Shown here piece after piece: positions 59,725-64,000 of a DNA stretch of 64,000 nt. The notes below the pieces were generated by a model. It did not search any database. It saw nothing but the letters and a program-made list of their open reading frames with translations, and was not told the origin of the DNA. Both the position numbers and the translations under genes were made by a program. Location of the stretch: positions 62,001 to 126,000 of the forward strand of contig NZ_CP119788.1 of assembly GCF_029338255.1 (NCBI RefSeq), in the 5' to 3' direction. Position 1 is the first letter of the stretch. Each line of letters begins with the position of its first letter. This DNA is from Haloarcula halobia (GTDB lineage Archaea; Halobacteriota; Halobacteria; Halobacteriales; Haloarculaceae).

Positions 59725-60798
59725 ATGAAGGGACTTATATTATCGGGAGGCACAGGCACCCGCCTTCGGCCAATAACTCATACCGGGCCGAAACAGTTGA
59801 TTCCGGTTGCGAATAAACCAGTCATAGAATACGCTATTAAAGATCTTAAAGCCGCAGGTATCACAGACATTGGAATTGTTCTGGGTAACAAAGGTCGGGA
59901 TGAAATAAAGCAACTGCTTGGCGACGGGTCAGATTACGGCGTTAAAATAACATACATAATACAGGGAAACCCCCTTGGACTTGCTCACGCTGTCGGTGTC
60001 GCCGAAGACTTTGTTGATGGTGATGACTTTGTCGTCTACCTGGGTGACAATATACTTAAAGAGGGGATTAACGACTTGGTTGAGGGATTCAGAAAAAACA
60101 GATACACAGCAGGTATAGCGCTCCAAACTGTTGACAACCCCCAAGAGTTCGGTGTCGCTAATCTCGACCAGGACAACAATGTCAAAGAGCTCGTTGAAAA
60201 ACCGGATAACCCGCCCAGCAAATTCGCATTGATTGGAATCTATCTGTTCTCGCCAGTCGTCTTTGAAATCATCGAAGAACTCGAACTTTCTTGGCGAGGG
60301 GAATTGGAAATCACTGACGCGATTCAGGGATTATTGGATCGTGACGAACCTGTCGATTCCCATGTCGTCAAAGGATGGTGGAAAGATACAGGCAAACCGG
60401 AGGATATTCTGGAGGCGAACCGCCTCATCCTTGATAGTCTTCAGCACAGAATCGAGGGGGAAATTGAGGATGAGACCAGCGTTTCGGGGAGAGTCGAACT
60501 CAAACAAGGGTCGGTAATCGAATCCGGGGCGGTCGTCCGAGGACCGGTTTCAATAGGGCCTGATACAACGGTGGCGGATGGTAGTTACATCGGTCCATAC
60601 ACCTCTATCGGAGAGTCTTGTAAAGTGGCAGAAGCCCGAATCGAGAGCAGCGTAATTGTGGGAGATTCAGATATTACTACATCGAAAAGAATCGTCGATA
60701 GTCTCATTGGCCGTGGTACAATTATCGGGGGAGCAGAGGACATGCTCCCGGAGGGTCGCAGATTCGTTGTCGGTGAGAATTCCTGCCTATTCCTGTGA
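59725..60798 (+). CDS. rmlA: Glucose-1-phosphate thymidylyltransferase-like nucleotidyltransferase
   Basis: 357 residues from ATG 59725, two bases after the rmlC stop. LILSGGTGTRLRPITHTGPKQ is the nucleotide-binding signature; VVYLGDNILKEGINDLVEGF and GWWKDTGKPEDILEANR are family motifs. A C-terminal left-handed beta-helix part (SGRVELKQGSVIESGAVVRG...) makes it the long archaeal form. It makes dTDP-glucose (or UDP-sugar) from glucose-1-phosphate. With RmlC and RmlD it would supply dTDP-rhamnose; a clear RmlB is not in the window. Confidence 0.85.
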   Translation: MKGLILSGGTGTRLRPITHTGPKQLIPVANKPVIEYAIKDLKAAGITDIGIVLGNKGRDEIKQLLGDGSDYGVKITYIIQGNPLGLAHAVGVAEDFVDGDDFVVYLGDNILKEGINDLVEGFRKNRYTAGIALQTVDNPQEFGVANLDQDNNVKELVEKPDNPPSKFALIGIYLFSPVVFEIIEELELSWRGELEITDAIQGLLDRDEPVDSHVVKGWWKDTGKPEDILEANRLILDSLQHRIEGEIEDETSVSGRVELKQGSVIESGAVVRGPVSIGPDTTVADGSYIGPYTSIGESCKVAEARIESSVIVGDSDITTSKRIVDSLIGRGTIIGGAEDMLPEGRRFVVGENSCLFL

Positions 60799-60800
60799 CA

Positions 60801-60980
60801 ATGAAGATTATAAGCCATACCTGTGAGTCCTGTGGTACCGTGGTCGCAGCAAACGAACTTGAGAGTAAACGAATATTGAAATGTCCGGGCTACAATTGTA
60901 ATAAAATTCTTGAGTTTACCGACCTCTCAGAAGAGGAGCGTAAATACTTCTTGGATAACATTAGCAAATATCAAATATAG
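60801..60980 (+). CDS. Small zinc-ribbon protein
   Basis: 59 residues from ATG 60801 (a GTG at 60795 would overlap the rmlA stop). HTCESCGTVVAANELESKRI LKCPG-type arrangement: C-x2-C then C-x4-C (KCPGYNCNK), a single zinc ribbon, followed by an acidic helix (LSEEERKYFLDNISK). It is two bases beyond rmlA on the same strand, so likely co-transcribed. Its 3' end overlaps the convergent rmlD by ten bases. Function unknown. Confidence 0.6.
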   Translation: MKIISHTCESCGTVVAANELESKRILKCPGYNCNKILEFTDLSEEERKYFLDNISKYQI

Positions 60981-61855
60981 TCCTGAAGATCACCAGTTTG
61001 CTCACGAAGTACAGGCTGCTTTCGGCCGAGTGTTTGTTCTAATTTCCGCACATCAAGACAGGAGTTTGCCGGTCGAGCGGCAACCGTATCTAGCGCTTCC
61101 CGAGATACTTTGATTATTTTCCCTCCGGCCGTCATCTCAGTCATGACGATCTGACCAATTTCATATGGAGTTACACAATCTCGGTTGGCAACATGGAACA
61201 CACCGTTCTGGTCACGTTTCATAAGGTCCAGTGTTGTGTCGGCCGCCTGTATCGCTCGGGTCGGGGTAACGTGCTGGTCTTCAACAAGAGTTGGAGCGTT
61301 CCCTGACTGTAACTCAGAGTAAACCCAAGCAGGGAATCCAATCCACTTTTCCGACGAACGATGGATCCCATGAACGAACGAAAGGCGAATAATTAGCGCA
61401 TCAGAGATTCGTCCCCTAATGGCACTTTCCCCCTGAAGCTTTGTTTGGCCATATACTTGAATCGGATTTGGGTTATCCTGTTCCCCGTATTTTTCGGTCT
61501 TCTGACCATCGAACACGTAGTCAGTGGAAAAATGAACTAAATCCGTTTCAGACTCCTCACATACCCGGGCGATACGATCTGGAACCTGTGAATTGATGCT
61601 CTGAGCGCGTTCCGGATGACGCTCACAGCCATCAACGTCGGTGAGCGCTGCACAATTGATTACGAAGTCTGGTTCGTAATCCTCCACCAATGTGCGAAAT
61701 TCGCCGCGTTCGGTCAGATCGCATTTTTTACAACGGACTGGAAGGTCGGGGCGGGACGTGTGAAACGTCCCGACGGTTGACCACCCACGCTCGTGGAGGC
61801 TAAGTGCGACATTGCTTCCGAGGAGGCCGCTCGCTCCAAGCAATAAAACAGTCAT
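60971..61855 (-). CDS. rmlD: dTDP-4-dehydrorhamnose reductase
   Basis: 294 residues. TVLLLGASGLLGSNVALSLH (NAD(P) binding), NCAALTDVDGCERHPERAQS and LVHFSTDYVFDGQKTEKYGE (active-site STDYVFDG) plus YGQTKLQGESAIR (Tyr-x3-Lys). A typical RmlD. It reduces the 4-keto sugar made by RmlC to dTDP-rhamnose. It overlaps the NUDIX gene by four bases, so the minus-strand operon is dehydrogenase, epimerase, NUDIX, rmlD. Confidence 0.88.
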   Translation of the reverse strand: MTVLLLGASGLLGSNVALSLHERGWSTVGTFHTSRPDLPVRCKKCDLTERGEFRTLVEDYEPDFVINCAALTDVDGCERHPERAQSINSQVPDRIARVCEESETDLVHFSTDYVFDGQKTEKYGEQDNPNPIQVYGQTKLQGESAIRGRISDALIIRLSFVHGIHRSSEKWIGFPAWVYSELQSGNAPTLVEDQHVTPTRAIQAADTTLDLMKRDQNGVFHVANRDCVTPYEIGQIVMTEMTAGGKIIKVSREALDTVAARPANSCLDVRKLEQTLGRKQPVLREQTGDLQDYI

Positions 61856-62319
61856 GAGTAGTTATATCCGAGAGCCCGTAAGTCGTTTATATATCTCCAG
61901 ACGTAGTCGTGTAGTGCTGGGAACGTGGCATCGAAAACCCGAAATTCGACGTGTTGTTCGTCAGGGGTGAAATCACGACTCTTGGGAGTAACAACGAATG
62001 CAGTTGCTAAATACTGCTTGGAATGAACACCATCGCTTTCAGCCGCATCGTACGAGTGTTCATACACGCCGAGGGTACGTTCAATCGTGACATCCGTGCC
62101 CATTTCCTCTTGGGCGACACGATGAACTGCTTGGCGACGATCTTCTCCCTTGAGGACGGTCCCCCCCGGAACGAACCACTCCCCTCGTGCCGGTTCATTC
62201 TGACGCTTCCCTAAGAGGAGTCCCCCCTGGGTATGGACCAGTAAATCGACCGACACGATTGGGACATTGTCGGCGATGACCCGGTAATCGTCCGACGAAA
62301 TCGGCTGTTCTTCATTCAT
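61852..62319 (-). CDS. NUDIX hydrolase, GDP-mannose mannosyl hydrolase-like
   Basis: 155 residues from ATG 62319, which overlaps the epimerase stop as ATGA. VPIVSVDLLVHTQGGLLLGK and RGEWFVPGGTVLKGEDRRQA, VHRVAQEEMGTDVTIERTLG give the NUDIX fold; the NUDIX helix is reduced (AQEEMG), as is known for GDP-mannose mannosyl hydrolases that lack one Glu of the box. It would split GDP-mannose or a related donor. The C-terminus NDLRALGYNYS has an LGY sequence similar to the sulfatase tails. Confidence 0.8.
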   Translation of the reverse strand: MNEEQPISSDDYRVIADNVPIVSVDLLVHTQGGLLLGKRQNEPARGEWFVPGGTVLKGEDRRQAVHRVAQEEMGTDVTIERTLGVYEHSYDAAESDGVHSKQYLATAFVVTPKSRDFTPDEQHVEFRVFDATFPALHDYVWRYINDLRALGYNYS

Positions 62320-63291
62320 GTGTAGTGTTTTTTTCCCCACTCAATAACGCGTTCTATACCCGTTTCTAGTGACGTTTCTGCCTGCCAGTCAAGCAGTCGA
62401 TCGGCTTTTGACACATCGGGGACTCGACGATCAAGATCCTCGTAAGCGTCTCCATAGAGTTCATTCGTATCTATATATTTTGGCTCCCTACCAGAGTGAC
62501 CCGCAATCTCAAGGACGAGATTCGCGAGCTCTGCAATCTCCGTTTCTCGAGTGTTACCTAGGTTGAACACTTGATTCCGGCCCGCCTCGTTTGTCGCCGC
62601 TCGTAGCAGTCCCTCGACGAAGTCATCGATATATGTGAAACACCGCGTCTGTGTTCCTTCGTCGTACACGATAGGGACATCTCCGTTGACTATCTGCTCA
62701 ACGAACGCAGGAGTACGAACGCGGGTCGCTGCCCTGGTCCATACAGATTGAATGGGCGAATTATTGTTGCGGAGAACGGAGTATCTGCCGACATGAGTCC
62801 TTGTATCATATGTTCGCAAAACCCTTACTCGTACTGTGGCTCCACCTATCAATTGACGCTGGTCCGAGTATCCGATCGTTATCTTCATCCCACGGGACAT
62901 CGGGATTCTTCCCGTACACTTCGCTTGTGCTCGCAAAAACAAATCTCACATCCTCATCACGAATTCTATTAAGGATGTTTCTCGTAGCAATAATATTAAC
63001 ATCAGTGAGGTATAACGGATTTTCGACGTACTCATTGACACCGACGACAGCGGCAAGGTGGAAAATATAATCGAAGTTCTCGGAGAGTAAGTCATTCACA
63101 AAATCTTCATCTGTTATATCGCCTTGGCGATATCTTAGACGGTCACCGAGGTGGTGGCTGTATCGGTCTGGTGGCGAATTTTGAATGTCTGTGGCCGTAA
63201 CGATGGTATCATCTCCCCGATTAATCAATTCCACAACAACGTGGGTGCCCACGAACCCAGCAGCGCCGGTCACTAAGATACGATCACTCAT
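62316..63291 (-). pseudogene. NAD-dependent epimerase/decarboxylase (UDP-glucuronate decarboxylase-like), two frameshifts
   Basis: From ATG 63291: RILVTGAAGFVGTHVVVELI (Rossmann), FHLAAVVGVNEYVENPLYLT, STSEVYGKNPDVPWDEDNDR. The active-site region reads RWSHSTSKGF where the family has Tyr before STSK, so Tyr is replaced by His. Frame changes near 62815 and 62730 separate the middle part, which reads EHMIQGLMSADTPFSATIIR and PFNLYGPGQRPAFV; the last part has CFTYIDDFVEGLLRAATNEA and ends at 62316. Full length would be about 325 residues. Inactive as read. Confidence 0.75.
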
Positions 63292-64000
63292 CGGTGTCAC
63301 CCCGACCCACTCCGATGTAAGACGCAGACAGATTCGCGAAGTCGTCGGGTTCGAAAACGAATCGACCGTCGACGACAATAAATTCGTCTTTTCCGACGTA
63401 GTTTACGAGGTCTTCTGGAGTTAGAGAGTGGTACTCCTCGTGCCCTGTGACGAGCACGACTGCATCCGCACCCTCCAGTGCTTCCGGAAGCCTTGAGGAG
63501 AGATTCCCACCTCAGATTCGATAGTTGTGGAAGTAACGAACGGATCTGAGATTTCGATCTCAACGTCGACTTTCTGCAGACCTTCAACAATTGCTTTGGC
63601 TGGAGTGTTTCTCGTATCGTCTGTCCCCTTTTTAAACGCGTACCCGAGAACGGCTACAGATGCCCCGCTCGTGTCTGCAACGGATTGTGCTACTAAATCA
63701 ACCACATGGTCTGGCATCTTCTCGTTAATTGCACGGGAGGTACGCGGAGTCTGCAACTCAAGTCCGTGCTTTTCTCCAAGTTTTGCGATGAACCAAGGGT
63801 CTTTAACAAGGCAACTCCCCCCTACGCCTGCACCCGGATAAAGGATGTTCACATTATTATCGCCTTTCGGCAAAGTGTTTGCTGCCTGAATCACTTCAAG
63901 TGCATCAACCCCCAACTCTTCTGCTAAGAGCGCGATCTCGTTCGCTAACGCGATGTTGAGGTCAATCCACCAGTTGTCGGCGAGTTTGGTTAGTTCCGCC
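63284..64000 (-). pseudogene. Nucleotide-sugar dehydrogenase (UDP-GlcA/ManNAcA type), partial, one frameshift
   Basis: Runs off the right edge, so only the C-terminal half is present. GVGGSCLVKDPWFIAKLGEK is the catalytic Cys motif (GGSCLVKD), and VLGYAFKKGTDDTRNTPAKA (AFKxxTDDxR) is the UDP-binding motif. The frame breaks near 63505 in a CCC run; the other frame continues LPEALEGADAVVLVTGHEEY and VDGRFVFEPDDFANLSASYI to TGA 63284-63286. The stop overlaps the epimerase start by several bases. One base repairs it. Confidence 0.8.

Overview
This window is haloarchaeal (class Halobacteria). The proteins are very acidic, starts are mostly leaderless with TATA boxes about 25-30 nt upstream, and the gene families are typical: Orc1/Cdc6, a TFB remnant, haloarchaeal winged-helix regulators, IS1341-type TnpB, ISH3-like and ISH4-like (IS1595) transposases. 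It looks like a megaplasmid, a minichromosome or a plasmid-derived island. Two different Orc1/Cdc6 genes, each beside its own family of origin recognition boxes, and a ParA plus small-partner cassette lie within about 32 kb, between two blocks of surface-polysaccharide genes.

Layout: 1-9.1 kb is a sugar-polymer block (two NodB deacetylases, two GT4 glycosyltransferases, an alkaline-phosphatase-fold phosphodiesterase, an FkbM methyltransferase, a Wzy-like membrane protein). 9.7-11.3 kb has a PolB remnant and a TnpB. 11.5-13.1 kb is origin 1 with its orc gene. 13.6-15.5 kb has a ribbon-helix-helix protein, a DEDD exonuclease and a small winged-helix regulator. 15.6-20.2 kb is the main point of interest: a tightly coupled operon with Cas7-like and Cas5-like RAMP proteins, an uncharacterised partner and an HNH nuclease, with no CRISPR array, Cas1/2, Cas3 or Cas10. 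It matches, from memory, the array-less haloarchaeal system called HRAMP (2019). 20.7-23.5 kb is a short operon joining a DDE-transposase-like protein to a possible sliding-clamp-like protein. 23.8-26.0 kb is origin 2 with its orc gene, bracketed by a perfect inverted repeat that also recurs, imperfectly, near orc 1.

26-42.5 kb is an accessory zone. It holds two copies of a regulator-plus-partner module, a regulator-nucleotidyltransferase toxin-antitoxin-like pair, PIN-domain toxin-antitoxin loci whose toxins are all broken, a tyrosine integrase and a chimeric integrase remnant, two IS4-like transposases (one dead) and a second TnpB whose usual catalytic Glu is absent. 42.6-44.0 kb is parA with its partner and repeats.

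44.6-64 kb is a second polysaccharide block: GDP-sugar genes (GMD-like and fucose-synthase-like), a GT4, three sulfatase-fold enzymes, an acyltransferase, an ABC flippase-like exporter, a GT2, dTDP-rhamnose genes rmlA/C/D, a GDP-mannose-type NUDIX, an epimerase and a nucleotide-sugar dehydrogenase that runs off the end. Together they could make sugar nucleotides, assemble and export a surface glycan, and modify it.

About ten genes between 28 and 64 kb carry one-base frame breaks, whereas the first 27 kb has almost none. Either this part is decaying or the sequence there contains indel errors; the reads are needed to tell. No tRNA, rRNA or CRISPR array was recognised.
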